The notes beneath the pieces are model-generated. The model was not told the DNA's origin and did no database searches. It was given only the letters and a program-made list of their open reading frames with translations. The translations under genes and the position numbers were made by a program. This document shows positions 52,357 to 63,374 of a stretch of 64,000 nucleotides of DNA, piece by piece (within the stretch, counting starts at the first letter, position 1; each line of letters opens with the position of its first letter). Source of the DNA: Streptomyces caelestis (lineage in GTDB: Bacteria > Actinomycetota > Actinomycetes > Streptomycetales > Streptomycetaceae); assembly GCF_001279005.1 (NCBI RefSeq), contig NZ_LGCN01000210.1, forward strand, positions 186,001 through 250,000, written 5' to 3'.

Positions 52357-52710
52357 TCAGCCCGCGGTGACCGTCTCCCGGACCGTGCCGTCCGTGCCGG
52401 CCACCAGGACCGGGGTAGCGGGGCCGCCGAGGTCCCGTACGGCCGCGCGGTCCTCGGGCGACGCCGACTCCGCCTCCGTCACCACGGCCGCCGCCTCCAG
52501 CGACGTCGCGCCGGACGCCACGGCCATCGCCACCGCCGTCTGCAGGGCGCTCAGCTTCAGGGAGTCCAGGGCCACGGTCCCGGCGGCATACGTCCGCCCG
52601 GTCTCGTCGCGTACGGCGGCGCCCTCGGGCACACCGTTGCGGGCCCGCACGGAACGAGCCAGGGTGACGATCTTGCGGTCCTCGGGGTCGAGGGCGGTGG
52701 TGTCGGTCAT
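52357..52710 (-). CDS. Degenerate cytidine deaminase-like protein
   Basis: 117 residues. It has the overall size and position (between a CorC-like gene and era) of cdd. However, the zinc site is gone: where active enzymes read xCAExxA the sequence is DSLKLSALQTAVAMAVASGA, and the PCxxC element is replaced by RAAVRDLGGPATPVLVAGTD. So it cannot be a zinc-dependent deaminase and is best called a pseudoenzyme of that fold. Codon use looks normal, and conservation across Streptomyces would indicate a retained role. Confidence 0.75.
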   Translation of the reverse strand: MTDTTALDPEDRKIVTLARSVRARNGVPEGAAVRDETGRTYAAGTVALDSLKLSALQTAVAMAVASGATSLEAAAVVTEAESASPEDRAAVRDLGGPATPVLVAGTDGTVRETVTAG

Positions 52711-52742
52711 GATGCGAGCATAAGGGGGCCGTGCCTCCGGTC

Positions 52743-53102
52743 TCAGGGACGGTCGAGGCGGAGGCGGTCCGCTCGTGGCAGTCCGGCCACGACCAGGTCG
52801 TACGAGTCCTCCACCAGCTCCCGGACCAGGCGGTCCGGGAGGGCGCCGTCGACCGTCACCGTGTTCCAGTGGCGTTTGTTCATGTGCCAGCCCGGGACGA
52901 TCAGGTCCGGATGCTCGGCGCGGAGCCGGACCGCGTCCTCCGGGGCGCACTTGAGGTTGACCTTGAGAGGCCGCGCGTCCAGGTCCGTCAGGGCGAAGAG
53001 CTTGCCCCCGACCTTGAAGACCGAGGTCTGCGGGTTGAAGGGGAACTCCTCCACCGCCGCGTTGAAGGACAGGCACAGGGCGCGCAGCTCCCGCGGGGTC
53101 AC
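52743..53102 (-). CDS. MmcQ/YjbR-family DNA-binding-like protein
   Basis: 119 residues from a GTG overlapping the CBS-gene stop (GTGA). AVEEFPFNPQTSVFKVGGKL, FALTDLDARPLKVNLKCAPE and VPGWHMNKRHWNTVTVDGAL are the YjbR signature blocks. The fold is a double-wing MmcQ/CyaY-like domain; the family's molecular role is not settled. Confidence 0.88.
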   Translation of the reverse strand: MTPRELRALCLSFNAAVEEFPFNPQTSVFKVGGKLFALTDLDARPLKVNLKCAPEDAVRLRAEHPDLIVPGWHMNKRHWNTVTVDGALPDRLVRELVEDSYDLVVAGLPRADRLRLDRP

Positions 53103-54409
53103 TCCGGCTTCTCCTCCTCGTCGGCGGGCGGGTCCGCCGGGGCCACCGGCTCCACCAGCACCGTCACGATCTTGTTCCGGCGTCCGGCCGACGCCTCGGC
53201 CGTGAGCCGCAGCTCGCGGGCGTCGGGGAGCGCGACCACGGACGAGGCGCCCGCGATCGGCACCCGGCCGAGGTGCTTGGCGAGCAGCCCGCCGACGGTC
53301 TCCACGTCCTCGTCGTCGAACTCCTCCAGGCCGTACAGCTCGCCCAGGTCGCCGATGTCGAGGCGGGCGGTGACCCGGTAGCGGTCCTCGCCCAGCTCCT
53401 CCACCGGCGGCAGTTCGCGGTCGTACTCGTCGGTGATCTCGCCGACGATCTCCTCGAGGATGTCCTCGATGGTGACGATGCCCGCGGTGCCGCCGTACTC
53501 GTCGACGGCGACGGCGACGTGGTTGCGCTGCTTCTGCATCTCGCGCAGCAGGTCGCCCGCGTTCTTGGTGTCCGGCACGAAGAACGCCGGCCGCATCGCC
53601 GTGGCCACCAGTTCGCTCTCGGCGTCCCGGCTGATGTGCGTCTTGCGGGCCAGGTCCTTGAGGTAGACGATCCCGACGATGTCGTCCTCGCTCTCGCCGG
53701 TCACCGGGATGCGGGAGAACCCGGAGCGCAGGGCGAGGGTGAGGGCCTGGCGGATGGTCTTGTACCGCTCGATCACCACGAGGTCGGTGCGCGGCACCAT
53801 GACCTCGCGCACGAGCGTGTCGCCGAGCTCGAAGACCGAGTGCACCATGCGGCGCTCCTCGTCCTCGATCAGCGACTCCTTCTCCGCGAGGTCGACCATC
53901 GCGCGCAGCTCCGCCTCGGAGGCGAAGGGGCCGCGCCGGAAGCCCTTGCCGGGGGTGAGCGCGTTGCCGATGAGGATGAGGAGCGACGGGACCGGGCCCA
54001 TGACCCGCGCGAGCGGGACCAGGACGTACGCGGCGGCCGTGGCGGTGTTCAGCGGGTGCTGGCGGCCGATGGTGCGCGGGGAGACCCCGACGGCGACGTA
54101 CGACACCAGGACCATGATCGCGATGGCGATCAGCAGCGACTCGGCCGTCCCGTCGAACTCGCGCAGACAGCCGTAGGTGATCAGGGAGGCGGCGGCCATC
54201 TCGCAGGCGACGCGCACCAGCAGCGCCACGTTGAGGTAGCGGGTGGGGTCGCCGGCGATCTGCGCGAGCCTGGCGCCGCCCCGGCGGCCGGAGCGCACGG
54301 CCTCCTCGGCGCGGAAGCTGGAGACGCGCGCGATGCCGGCCTCCGCGCAGGCGGCCAGCCAGGCGACGACGACCAGGGCGATCGCGCCGAGGACGAGGGT
54401 CGGACTCAT
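53099..54409 (-). CDS. CNNM/CorC-type hemolysin-family protein with CBS domains
   Basis: 436 residues from ATG 54409. DUF21 membrane domain with three or four helices ([40 protein letters not shown]), two CBS domains ([20 protein letters not shown] ... [20 protein letters not shown]) and a CorC_HlyC C-terminal domain ([20 protein letters not shown]). These are implicated in Mg/Co transport. ATG overlaps the ybeY stop. Confidence 0.93.
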   Translation of the reverse strand: MSPTLVLGAIALVVVAWLAACAEAGIARVSSFRAEEAVRSGRRGGARLAQIAGDPTRYLNVALLVRVACEMAAASLITYGCLREFDGTAESLLIAIAIMVLVSYVAVGVSPRTIGRQHPLNTATAAAYVLVPLARVMGPVPSLLILIGNALTPGKGFRRGPFASEAELRAMVDLAEKESLIEDEERRMVHSVFELGDTLVREVMVPRTDLVVIERYKTIRQALTLALRSGFSRIPVTGESEDDIVGIVYLKDLARKTHISRDAESELVATAMRPAFFVPDTKNAGDLLREMQKQRNHVAVAVDEYGGTAGIVTIEDILEEIVGEITDEYDRELPPVEELGEDRYRVTARLDIGDLGELYGLEEFDDEDVETVGGLLAKHLGRVPIAGASSVVALPDARELRLTAEASAGRRNKIVTVLVEPVAPADPPADEEEKPE

Positions 54410-54903
54410 GAGACGGTCGGGGCCGGGGACGGGCCGGTGAGGCCCTTCTCCGCGCGCCAGCCGTCCACGATGGCGGCCTGCAGGCCGAACATCTCGGCCT
54501 TCTCGTCCGGTTCCTCGTGGTCGTAGCCCAGCAGGTGCAGCACACCGTGGACGGTGAGCAGCTGGAGCTCCTCGTCCATGGTGTGCCGCGTCGGCGCTTC
54601 CTCGCCCTGTTTGGCGGCGACCTCGGGGCAGAGCACGATGTCGCCGAGCAGCCCCTGCGGGGGCTCGTCGTCGTCCTTGGACGGGGGCCGCAGCTCGTCC
54701 ATCGGGAACGACATGACGTCCGTCGGCCCGGGCAGGTCCATCCACTGGATGTGCAGCTGCTCCATGGCGCCGGCGTCCACGACGATCACCGAGAGTTCGG
54801 AGAGCGGGTGGATGCGCATCCGCGCGAGCGCGTAGCGGGCGATGTCGAGGATCGCCTGCTCGTCGACCTCGGTTCCGGACTCGTTGTTGACGTCGATCGA
54901 CAT
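54406..54903 (-). CDS. ybeY: Endoribonuclease YbeY
   Basis: 165 residues. Zinc site [20 protein letters not shown] (HGxLHLxGYDH), with [14 protein letters not shown] and [10 protein letters not shown]. Single-strand endoribonuclease for 16S rRNA 3' maturation and ribosome quality control. Acidic insertion [12 protein letters not shown]. 12 bp after phoH. Confidence 0.96.
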   Translation of the reverse strand: MSIDVNNESGTEVDEQAILDIARYALARMRIHPLSELSVIVVDAGAMEQLHIQWMDLPGPTDVMSFPMDELRPPSKDDDEPPQGLLGDIVLCPEVAAKQGEEAPTRHTMDEELQLLTVHGVLHLLGYDHEEPDEKAEMFGLQAAIVDGWRAEKGLTGPSPAPTVS

Positions 54904-54915
54904 CTGGTGCTCGGT

Positions 54916-55986
<1,071 letters not shown>

Positions 55987-56258
55987 GGGCCGGCTCTGAA
56001 GGCCTGCGGATCCTCCTCGTCACGGCCGCGCACCGGAGGGCGGCCTCACGTTTCCCAGGGTACGACGGAGGAGTGACAAGCCCGTAGGGCTTTTAGCGGA
56101 CCGGGCCGGGACGGCGCCCCCGGCCCATGGCCCGGGTCCCGGCCCGCCGAGCCGGGGCAGCGCCCCGGACCGGTGGCCCGCTTTCGAGCCGGCCGAACCG
56201 GGTGGTGGGGGCGCGGGGCGGGAGCCCTCTGGCGGGGGCGCGGGGCGGAGCCCCCGTT
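55987..56258. other. Intergenic, 272 bp
   Basis: Upstream of phoH and downstream of the PfkB gene. It contains two imperfect copies of GGGGGCGCGGGGCGG (near 56207 and 56233) and a short GGGGC-gga-GCCCC hairpin that could terminate the PfkB transcript. No gene seen. Confidence 0.5.
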
Positions 56259-57383
56259 TCAGGCGGACCGGCGGAAGCCGATCGTCGGCACCGCCCGCCG
56301 CAGCGGCCACGGCCGCACCAGTTCCCCCGGGACCAGCCCCGTCAGGAACTCGTACCGCCGCAGCGCCGAGGGGTCCTGCCCCTCGACCGACCGCACCTTC
56401 CGCCACCAGGCCCCGATCTCCGTCCACCCCGGCGCCGACAGCGATCCCCCGAACTCCTGGACGGACAGCGCCGCCGTGAGCCCCGCGAAGGCGAGCCGGT
56501 CGGCCAGCGGCCACCCCGCCAGCGTCCCCGTGACGAACCCGGCGACGAACACGTCCCCCGCCCCGGTCGGATCGAGCGCCTCGACGTCGATCGCCGGCAC
56601 CGAGGCGGTCTCCCCCGTGCGCCGGTCCACCGCATACGCGCCGTCCGCCCCGAGGGTGACCACGGCGACGGGCACGTGCTCGGTGAGGGCGCGCGCCGCC
56701 GCGCGGGGGCAGTCGGTGCGGGTGTACCGCATGGCCTCCTCCGCGTTCGGCAGGAACGCCTCGCAGTGCCGCAGGTCGGGCAGCGCGGCCAGGTCCCACG
56801 CCCCGGTGTCGTCCCAGCCGACGTCGCCGAAGACGCGGGCGCCCTTGCGCGCGGCCTGCGCGATCCAGGGCGCGCCGCGGCCGGGCGTGAGGGAGGCGAC
56901 GGCGGCCCGCGCGCGGGGCGGGCAGTCGGGCGCGGGTTCCTCGGGGGGCGGTTCGTGGCCGTGGGAGACCATCGTGCGCTCGCCGTCGTAGGCCATGGAG
57001 ACGGTGACCGGCGAGTGCCAGCCGGGCACGGTGCGCGACGGGGAGAGGTCGATGCCCTCGCCCCGCTCCAGCGCGTCCCAGCAGTACTCGCCGTAGTGGT
57101 CGTCGCCGAAGGCCGCCGCGAGGGAGGTGCGCAGGCCGAGGCGGGCCAGGGCGGTGGCCATGTTGGCGACGCCGCCGGGGCTCGACCCCATCCCGCGCGC
57201 CCAGGACTCGGTCCCGCGCACCGGGGCGGAGTCGAGCCCGGTGAAGACGATGTCGAGGAAGACGGTGCCGGTGAGGTAGACGTCCCAGGGCGGGTCGCCC
57301 GGTGCGCGCAGGGCGGCGAGGGGATCGACCTGGGGCGAGCGGTGCGGTCCCTCGACGCGTGCCTTCCCGGTGGACGCCTTCAC
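56259..57383 (-). CDS. PfkB-family carbohydrate kinase
   Basis: 374 residues from a GTG at 57383 (CAGGGAG upstream). N-terminal GSSPGGVANMATALARLGLR, FGDDHYGEYC and the C-terminal ATP/sugar site VEALDPTGAGDVFVAGFVTG (DxxGAGD with the catalytic Asp). N-terminal extension of about 30 residues. It neighbours a sugar-acid dehydratase and an IclR regulator, so it may phosphorylate a keto-deoxy sugar acid; inference. Transcribed 90 bp after the dehydratase. Confidence 0.88.
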   Translation of the reverse strand: MKASTGKARVEGPHRSPQVDPLAALRAPGDPPWDVYLTGTVFLDIVFTGLDSAPVRGTESWARGMGSSPGGVANMATALARLGLRTSLAAAFGDDHYGEYCWDALERGEGIDLSPSRTVPGWHSPVTVSMAYDGERTMVSHGHEPPPEEPAPDCPPRARAAVASLTPGRGAPWIAQAARKGARVFGDVGWDDTGAWDLAALPDLRHCEAFLPNAEEAMRYTRTDCPRAAARALTEHVPVAVVTLGADGAYAVDRRTGETASVPAIDVEALDPTGAGDVFVAGFVTGTLAGWPLADRLAFAGLTAALSVQEFGGSLSAPGWTEIGAWWRKVRSVEGQDPSALRRYEFLTGLVPGELVRPWPLRRAVPTIGFRRSA

Positions 57384-57473
57384 GGTGGCTCCCTGACGTG
57401 GTGCGGTTTCCGCCAGTGTGCACCACCCCGCCGACAACGGGACCGCCGTCGGTCCGTGTCGGCCCCCGGGGGA

Positions 57474-58781
57474 TCACCAGCGCGGCACGGCCGGTGTGGT
57501 CCAGTCCGGGTCGACGGCCCGCATGGCCGCCGCGTCGTCGCGGTCCCGCAGGGAACCGTCGTCGTCGAGCCACCGCCGGTGGAGGGCGGCCAGCCGGTCG
57601 CGGTCGAGTTCGACGCCGAGGCCGGGTGCGTCGGAGACCCGCACGGCGCCGTTCTCGAAGGTGAGGCGTTCGGTGAGGACGTCCTCCGACTGCCAGGGAT
57701 AGTGGGAGTCGCAGGCGTGGTGCAGGTCGGGCACGGTGGCCGCCACGTGGGTCATCGCGGCGAGGCTGATGCCCAGGTGGGTGTTGGAGTGCATGGAGAC
57801 GCCGACGCCGAAGGCGCGGCAGATCGCGGCGAGCCGCTGGGTGTTGCGCAGTCCGCCCCAGTAGTGGTGGTCGGAGAGGACGACCTGGACGGCGTCCCGC
57901 GCGAAGGCCTCCTTGATCTCGGCGAACGTCGTCACGCACATGTTGGTGGCGAGCGGGACCCCGGTGCGGGCGGCGACCTCGGCCATGGCGGGGGTGCCGA
58001 GGACGGGGTCCTCCAGGTATTCGAGGACGTCCCCGAGTTCCCCGGCGACCTTCAGCGAGGTCTCGACGGACCAGGCGCCGTTGGGGTCGAGCCGCAGGGG
58101 GCGTCCGGGGAACGCGGCGGCGAGGGCGCGTACGGCCGCGATCTCCTCGTCGGGCGGGAAGACGCCGCCCTTGAGCTTGAAGGAGGTGAACCCGTACCGC
58201 TCCGTGAACCCGCGGGCCTGTGCGACGACGCCGGCCGGGTCGACGGCGGCGCCCCAGTCGTCCTTCTCCGCGGTGACGCCCCTGGGGTGGTCCGCCCACT
58301 TGTAGAAGAGGTACGCGCTGTACTCGACGGCGTCGCGCACCTTGCCGCCGAGCAGCGCGTGCACGGGCAGGCCGAGGCTCCTGCCGAGGGCGTCGAGGCA
58401 GGCCACCTCGAAGGCGGAGAGCACGGACAGGCGCAGCTTGTCGGCGGTCTGCACGCCGCGCAGTCCGCCCACGTCGACCCTGCCGGAGACCCGGGAGGCG
58501 TCGACGGCCACCTCGTCGGCCTCGGCGAACAGCCGGTTCAGGTCGTCGACCCGGCGGCCGACGAGCCGGTCCGCGAGGGGCCGCGCCAGGTCCAGGTACT
58601 TGGTGTCGCCGTAGGTCTCGCCGAGGCCGGTGGCGCCGTCGGCGGTGACCACCTCGACGATCAGGCGGGGGGTGTACGGCTGGTGGACGCCCTGGGTGTT
58701 GAGCAGGGGCGGGTCGGCGACGAGGATCGGCGTCAGCCGCACCTCGGTGACGGTCAGGTCGCGGGAGGTCGGCGTGGTCAC
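57474..58781 (-). CDS. Enolase-superfamily sugar-acid dehydratase (glucarate dehydratase-like)
   Basis: 435 residues from a GTG at 58781. Catalytic KxK in GFTSFKLKGGVFPPDEEIAA, metal ligands in PLRLDPNGAWS, EYLEDPVLG and PLATNMCVTTFAE (Asp-Glu-Asn, the glucarate dehydratase set), and His in VSMHSNTHLGISLAAMTHVA. It abstracts a proton from D-glucarate or a related aldarate and eliminates water. Divergent from the IclR regulator. Confidence 0.9.
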   Translation of the reverse strand: MTTPTSRDLTVTEVRLTPILVADPPLLNTQGVHQPYTPRLIVEVVTADGATGLGETYGDTKYLDLARPLADRLVGRRVDDLNRLFAEADEVAVDASRVSGRVDVGGLRGVQTADKLRLSVLSAFEVACLDALGRSLGLPVHALLGGKVRDAVEYSAYLFYKWADHPRGVTAEKDDWGAAVDPAGVVAQARGFTERYGFTSFKLKGGVFPPDEEIAAVRALAAAFPGRPLRLDPNGAWSVETSLKVAGELGDVLEYLEDPVLGTPAMAEVAARTGVPLATNMCVTTFAEIKEAFARDAVQVVLSDHHYWGGLRNTQRLAAICRAFGVGVSMHSNTHLGISLAAMTHVAATVPDLHHACDSHYPWQSEDVLTERLTFENGAVRVSDAPGLGVELDRDRLAALHRRWLDDDGSLRDRDDAAAMRAVDPDWTTPAVPRW

Positions 58782-58862
58782 AGGGCGGCTCCTACGAGGT
58801 CGGGTCCGGTGGCGGGCGGGGTCCGTATCGGGACTCGCCTCACCCGTCTCCCGATGTAGACG

Positions 58863-58882
58863 TCATCCACGTATGCAGATGA
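58863..58882. promoter_or_regulatory. Candidate IclR operator
   Basis: TCATC-cacgtatgca-GATGA, an interrupted inverted repeat in the AT-richer centre of the 172-bp region between the dehydratase and IclR genes. Its position suits control of both promoters; binding not shown. Confidence 0.4.
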
Positions 58883-58953
58883 AGGCTAAGGAGGCGGACG
58901 GGGGCCGTCAATGGCCCGGTCCGGCCCTCCTCCCGCCGGACTACGATCGGCGC

Positions 58954-59736
58954 ATGCCGGAGACAGGGGGCGTACGCGAGGTGAAGTCCGCCGCGCGCAC
59001 GCTGGAGGTACTGGAGCTGCTCGCCGCGCGCGGCGACCGCCCGGCACGCCTCCAGGAGCTGGCGGACACGCTCAGGGTGCCGCGCAGCTCGATGTACGCG
59101 CTGCTGCAGACCCTGATCGCGCGCGGCTGGGTCCGCACCGACGTCACCGGCTCGCTGTACGGCATCGGCATCCGCGCCCTGCTCACCGGCACCGGCTACC
59201 TCGACTCGGACCCGCGCGTGCGGGCCGTGCGCCCGTATCTGGACGAGGCGTCCGACGCGCTGGGCGAGACGATCCACATGGGGCGGCTGGACGGCCGTGA
59301 CGTGGCGTACCTGGCGACCCGCGAGTCGCACGAGTACCTGAGGACGATCAGCAGGGTGGGGCGGCGGCTGCCGGCGCACATGGGCGCGCTCGGCAAGGCG
59401 CTGCTGGCGGAGCGGCCGGACGAGGAGCTGCCCGAGGGGCCGTACGAGGCGGCCACGCCGAACACGCACACCTCGCGGGAGTCGCTGGCCGCCGATCTGG
59501 CCGGGGTACGGGAACGCGGCTACTCCGTGGACCGCGAGGAGGGCGTGCCCGGGATCGCCGGCTTCGGGTTCACCCTGCGGTACGCCTCCCCCGCACAGGA
59601 CGCCATCAGCTGCTCGGTGCCGGTGGCCCGGCTGACGCCGGAGCGGGAGGAGCGGATCGTCGCCGTGATGCGGGAGATCCGGACGAAGGCGGAGACTGCG
59701 ATTCCCGCAGGTGGCGGGGCTGTTCACTGGCGTTAG
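58954..59736 (+). CDS. IclR-family transcriptional regulator
   Basis: 260 residues from ATG 58954. A TACGAT 6 bp upstream (58942-58947) and no Shine-Dalgarno suggest leaderless translation. Winged helix at about 10-65 (LEVLELLAARGDRPARLQEL ... PRSSMYALLQTLIARGWV). The IclR effector domain shows ETIHMGRLDGRDVAYLATRE, LPAHMGALGKALLAERPDEE and GVRERGYSVDREEGVPGIAG. It probably senses the sugar acid handled by the divergent dehydratase/kinase genes. Confidence 0.92.
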   Translation: MPETGGVREVKSAARTLEVLELLAARGDRPARLQELADTLRVPRSSMYALLQTLIARGWVRTDVTGSLYGIGIRALLTGTGYLDSDPRVRAVRPYLDEASDALGETIHMGRLDGRDVAYLATRESHEYLRTISRVGRRLPAHMGALGKALLAERPDEELPEGPYEAATPNTHTSRESLAADLAGVRERGYSVDREEGVPGIAGFGFTLRYASPAQDAISCSVPVARLTPEREERIVAVMREIRTKAETAIPAGGGAVHWR

Positions 59737-59923
59737 CGAATGCTGCTACCCGCCCTTTCGGAAGCCCAAACACGAGAGTGACTTAGATCACTCCTTGCGC
59801 GCTCCCGTTGCCCTGCCCCCGCTTGATACAAATTGGCCGCGCGCTCCTGTCCGTCGACGGTCGTCGCTCCCTTCCTCCCCCACGGTCTCCGCACCGTCCC
59901 TTCCGCACGCCCCGGGAACGCCC

Positions 59924-61249
59924 GTGTTCGCCCCTCGCACCACCCCCTGGCCCCTCGTCGCCCTTTTCACGGCCGGATATCTCGCCCCGTACCTGCTGCC
60001 GACCACCGTCGGCCGGCTGGAACGCGGCCTCGGCCTCTCCGCCACCCAGGCGGGAGCCGTCGGCAGCGCGCTGCTGCTGAGTTCCGCGACCGCCGGGTTC
60101 CTGCTGGCGTCGCGCGTGGAGCGGGTCGGGGCACGGACCCTGGCCCGGCTGGGCCTGCTGCTGGCCGCCGTCGGCTACGGCGGGGCCGCCCTCACCACCG
60201 CCGTACCGGCCGTCGTCGCCGGCGCGATGATCGGCGGGTTCCGGTCCGGGACGGCCCCCCCGGCCCCCGCCCCCCCGATCTCCCCGCCGGCGAGGACGGC
60301 GGGTACGGGGGTGGTGAGGGGGCCCCCGCCGTAGCCGACGGCGGCCAGCAGCAGGCCCAGCCGGGCCAGGGTCCGTGCCCCGACCCGCTCCACGCGCATC
60401 GCCCTCACCGCGCTGGCCGTGTGGCCGCTGACCTCCCGGCTGCCGGCCGGCGCGCCCGGTCCGCGCCGCACCGAGCCGGACGGCACCGCCCGTCTGCCGC
60501 ACCGGCGTTCGGGCGCGGTCCTCGCCGGCACGATGCTGCTGTGGTCGCTCGCCCAGAACGCGCTGTGGGGCGTGAGCGGGCGCATCGGGGTCGGCCAGGC
60601 GCACCTCTCCGAGCCGACCGTGGGCGTCGTCTTCGCGGTGGCGCTGGGCGCCGGACTGCTGGGCGTCCTGGGCGCGGGCGCGCTGGGGTCGCGGCTGGGG
60701 CGGGCGCTGCCCATCGGCGGCGGCACGGTCCTCATCGCCGGCTGCATCGCGCTCAGCGCCTCCGCGACCGGTCTCGGCAGCTTCGCCGCCGGTGAGATCG
60801 CCTGGAACACGGTCTACCCGGTCGTGCTGTCGTACCTGATCGGGCTCGCCGCCTCGCTGGACCCGCGCGGGCGCTGGGCCGTGCTGGTCGGCTCGGCGTC
60901 GTCCCTGGGAACCGCCGCGGGACCGCTGACCGGCAGCGTGCTGTCCGCGCAGGCCGGGTTCCCGGTGATGGGCGCGGTCCTCGGCACCGGTCTGCTGCTG
61001 GTCGCGCTGCCGATGACCGCGGTCGCCCTGCACACCGGCGGACGCCCGCTGCTGCCGGGCGCGGTCCGCCGCCGCGGCGGCCACCCGGCGGCCGTGCTCG
61101 CCGCGGCCACGGGCACCCCGACGGGCTCGGTCCCCGAGGTCGGCGCCCCGGAACAGCCGGTGGTCGAGATCCCCCTCGACGGCACCCCGGCCCCGGCCCA
61201 ACGCACCTACGACACGGCAGCGGCGACCCAGGCACCCGGGGCCGGCTGA
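59924..61249 (+). pseudogene. MFS transporter disrupted by an internal inverted repeat
   Basis: The GTG at 59924 opens FAPRTTPWPLVALFTAGYLA, and three helices follow (e.g. AGAVGSALLLSSATAGFLLA). From 60112 the sequence is copied in reverse complement up to 60397, and the frame ends at a TAG (60332-60334). After the palindrome the transporter resumes in the same frame: AVLAGTMLLWSLAQNALWGV, LGAGLLGVLGAGALGSRLGR, with about five more helices and a Pro/Thr-rich tail. A central piece (around helices 4-6) is missing. Either a foldback mutation or an assembly artefact. Confidence 0.8.
60112..60397. repeat. Large inverted repeat (about 143-bp arms)
   Basis: Outer 74 bp of each arm (60112-60185 and 60324-60397) are perfect reverse complements. 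The next 40 or so bp pair with scattered mismatches, and the centre (about 60225-60285) is unpaired and made of long C runs. Confidence 0.9.
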
Positions 61250-61266
61250 ACCCCGCTCCCGCTCCC

Positions 61267-61417
61267 GCGGGCAGTCGTGCCGCAGGGCGGCACGGGTGGG
61301 CGGTGGGGGTACCTCCCGCTCATGGGGGTCCCCCCGCTCGAGCGAAGCCGAGAGTGGGGGAGAAGCCGAGAGTGGGGGAGGCACCCCGCAAACGCCGGGC
61401 CGCGCGATCCCCCCGCC
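61267..61417 (+). repeat. Dispersed repeat, copy B
   Basis: Starts GCGGGCAGTCGTGCCGCAGG, like copy A, but contains a central module GGGGGTCCCCCCGCTCGAGC with the partner GAGAGTGGGGGAG. That partner segment is itself duplicated in tandem (AAGCCGAGAGTGGGGGAG). Ends with the CACCCCGCAAACGCCGGGC flank. Confidence 0.75.
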
Positions 61418-61449
61418 CCGCCGGAGCCCCGGCACGTCGCTCACGGTGG

Positions 61450-62442
61450 TCAGCCGAAGTCGTACGCCTCCACCTCGGCGAGGTACCGCGCCCGCAGCGC
61501 CTCGTCGTCGTCCAGGAACGAGGCGAGGAAGGAGTTCCGCGCCAGCTCGCGCAACCGCTCCGGACCGAGGCCCAGCGTCCCCCGCACCGCGTCGAAGTTG
61601 TCCCCGGCGTAGCCGCCGAAGTACGCCGGGTCGTCGGAGTTGACGGTGCACATCAGCCCCGCGTCGAGCATCGCCGGCAGCGGATGGTCGGCGAGGGTGT
61701 CGACCGTCCGCAGCCGCACGTTGGACAGCGGGCACAGCGTCAGCGGCACGCGCTCCCGCACCAGCCGCTCCACCAGCGCCGGATCCTCCACGCAGCGCAG
61801 CCCGTGGTCGACCCGCTCCACGCCGAGGACGTCCAGCGCCTCGGTGATGTACTCCGGCGGCCCCTCCTCACCGGCGTGCGCCACGCGCCGCAGCCCCAGC
61901 GCGGCGGCGGCCTCGTACACCTCGCGGAACTTCACCGGCGGATGCCCGACCTCCGCCGAGTCGAGCCCGACGCCGGTGATCCGGTCCAGGTAGGGCTTCG
62001 CGGCGTCCAGGGTGGCCAGGGCCGACTCGGCGGACTCGTCCCGCAGGAAGCACAGGATCAGCCGGGTGGAGACACCGTGCGTCTCCTCGCTCCGGCCCAG
62101 CGCCCGCCACAGCCCTTCGACGACGGTGCCCATGCCGACACCGCGCGCCGTGTGCGCCTGCGGATCGAAGAAGATCTCCGCGTGCCGCACGCCCTGCGCG
62201 GCGGCGCGGGCGAGGTAGGCGTCGGCCAGGTCCTCGAAGTCCCGCTCGGTGCGCAGCACGGTCATGAGCGCGTAGTACAGGTCCAGGAAGGACCGCAGGT
62301 CCTCGAAGCGGTACGCCTCACGGAGCGCGTCGGTGTCGGCGTAGGGCAGCTCGACGCCGTTGCGCGCGGCGAGGGCGAAGGCCAGCTCGGGCTCCAGGGT
62401 GCCTTCGATATGAAGGTGCAGTTCGGCTTTCGGTACGGGCAT
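61450..62442 (-). CDS. Adenosine deaminase family protein
   Basis: 330 residues from ATG 62442, 20 bp after rnz. Metal His pair KAELHLHIEGTLEPELAFAL, GHPPVKFREVYEAAAALGLR, HAGEEGPPEYITEALDVLGV (catalytic Glu region with HAGE), ERVDHGLRC and TVNSDDPAYFGG (metal Asp). Adenosine or adenine deamination. A TACGAT 6 bp before the ATG could give a separate leaderless transcript. The HIEGTLEP variant with ERVDHG occurs in adenine deaminases as well, so the substrate may be adenine. Confidence 0.88.
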   Translation of the reverse strand: MPVPKAELHLHIEGTLEPELAFALAARNGVELPYADTDALREAYRFEDLRSFLDLYYALMTVLRTERDFEDLADAYLARAAAQGVRHAEIFFDPQAHTARGVGMGTVVEGLWRALGRSEETHGVSTRLILCFLRDESAESALATLDAAKPYLDRITGVGLDSAEVGHPPVKFREVYEAAAALGLRRVAHAGEEGPPEYITEALDVLGVERVDHGLRCVEDPALVERLVRERVPLTLCPLSNVRLRTVDTLADHPLPAMLDAGLMCTVNSDDPAYFGGYAGDNFDAVRGTLGLGPERLRELARNSFLASFLDDDEALRARYLAEVEAYDFG

Positions 62443-62462
62443 CAGGCCATCGTACGACCGTT

Positions 62463-63368
62463 TCACCGACGCTTCGGAAGCGCTACCCGTTGCAGATCGC
62501 GCGCCACGGTCAGCTCGCCCTCGTACCCGGCCGCCCGCGCCTGCCGCTCGAACTCCTCCGGTTCGGGGTAGCGCTGGCTGAAGTGGGTGAGGACGAGATG
62601 GCGCACGCCCGTCTCCCGCGCCACCCGGGCCGCCTGGCCGGCGGTCAGATGGCCGAAGTCGACGGCGAGTTCCTCGTCCTCGTCGAGGAACGTGGACTCG
62701 ATGACCAGCATGTCGCTGCCCTCGGCGAGCGCGTACACCCCGTCGCACAGCCGGGTGTCCATGACGAACGCGAACCGCTGCCCGCGCCGCACCTCGCTGA
62801 CCTCCTCCAGCGGGACCCCGCCGAGCGTGCCCTCGCGCTGGATGCGGCCGACGTCCGGGCCCTTGATGCCGTGCGCGGCCAGCCGGTCGGGCAGCATGCG
62901 CCGGCCGTCGGGTTCGACCAGCCGGTAGCCGTACGCCTCGACGGGATGGGACAGCTTCCGCGCCTCCAGCGTGTAGCCGGGGGTGCGGGCGAGGGGGCCG
63001 TCCGTGTCGACCGGGGCCTCGGTGAGGGCGACGGTCTCGCGGTAGGCGGTGGCGTAGCGCAACCGGTCGAAGAAGCGCTGCCCGGAACGCGGGTAGTGGG
63101 CGGTGATCTCGTGCGGCACCTTGTCGAGGTTGACGCGCTGGATCACCCCGGCGAGACCGAGGCAGTGGTCGCCGTGGAAGTGGGTGACGCAGATCCGGTT
63201 CAGGTCGTGGGCGGCCACCCCGGCGCGCAGCATCTGGCGCTGGGTGCCCTCGCCGGGGTCGAACAGGATGCCCTCGCCGTCCCAGCGCAGCAGGTAGCCG
63301 TTGTGGTTGCGGTGCCGGGTGGGGACCTGGCTGGCGGTGCCGAGGACCACCAGTTCGCGTACGGACAA
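62463..63368 (-). CDS. rnz: Ribonuclease Z
   Basis: 301 residues from an apparent TTG start (63368), 6 bp after the HIT stop. [20 protein letters not shown], the metal site [20 protein letters not shown], the exosite-like [20 protein letters not shown], and C-terminal [12 protein letters not shown]. Endonuclease that matures tRNA 3' ends. Confidence 0.95.
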   Translation of the reverse strand: MSVRELVVLGTASQVPTRHRNHNGYLLRWDGEGILFDPGEGTQRQMLRAGVAAHDLNRICVTHFHGDHCLGLAGVIQRVNLDKVPHEITAHYPRSGQRFFDRLRYATAYRETVALTEAPVDTDGPLARTPGYTLEARKLSHPVEAYGYRLVEPDGRRMLPDRLAAHGIKGPDVGRIQREGTLGGVPLEEVSEVRRGQRFAFVMDTRLCDGVYALAEGSDMLVIESTFLDEDEELAVDFGHLTAGQAARVARETGVRHLVLTHFSQRYPEPEEFERQARAAGYEGELTVARDLQRVALPKRR

Positions 63369-63374
63369 GGCGGC

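Noticed and set aside
56127..58859. A 910-residue plus-strand open frame over the kinase and dehydratase genes
   Set aside because: Spans two real minus-strand genes and their spacer; no domain visible.
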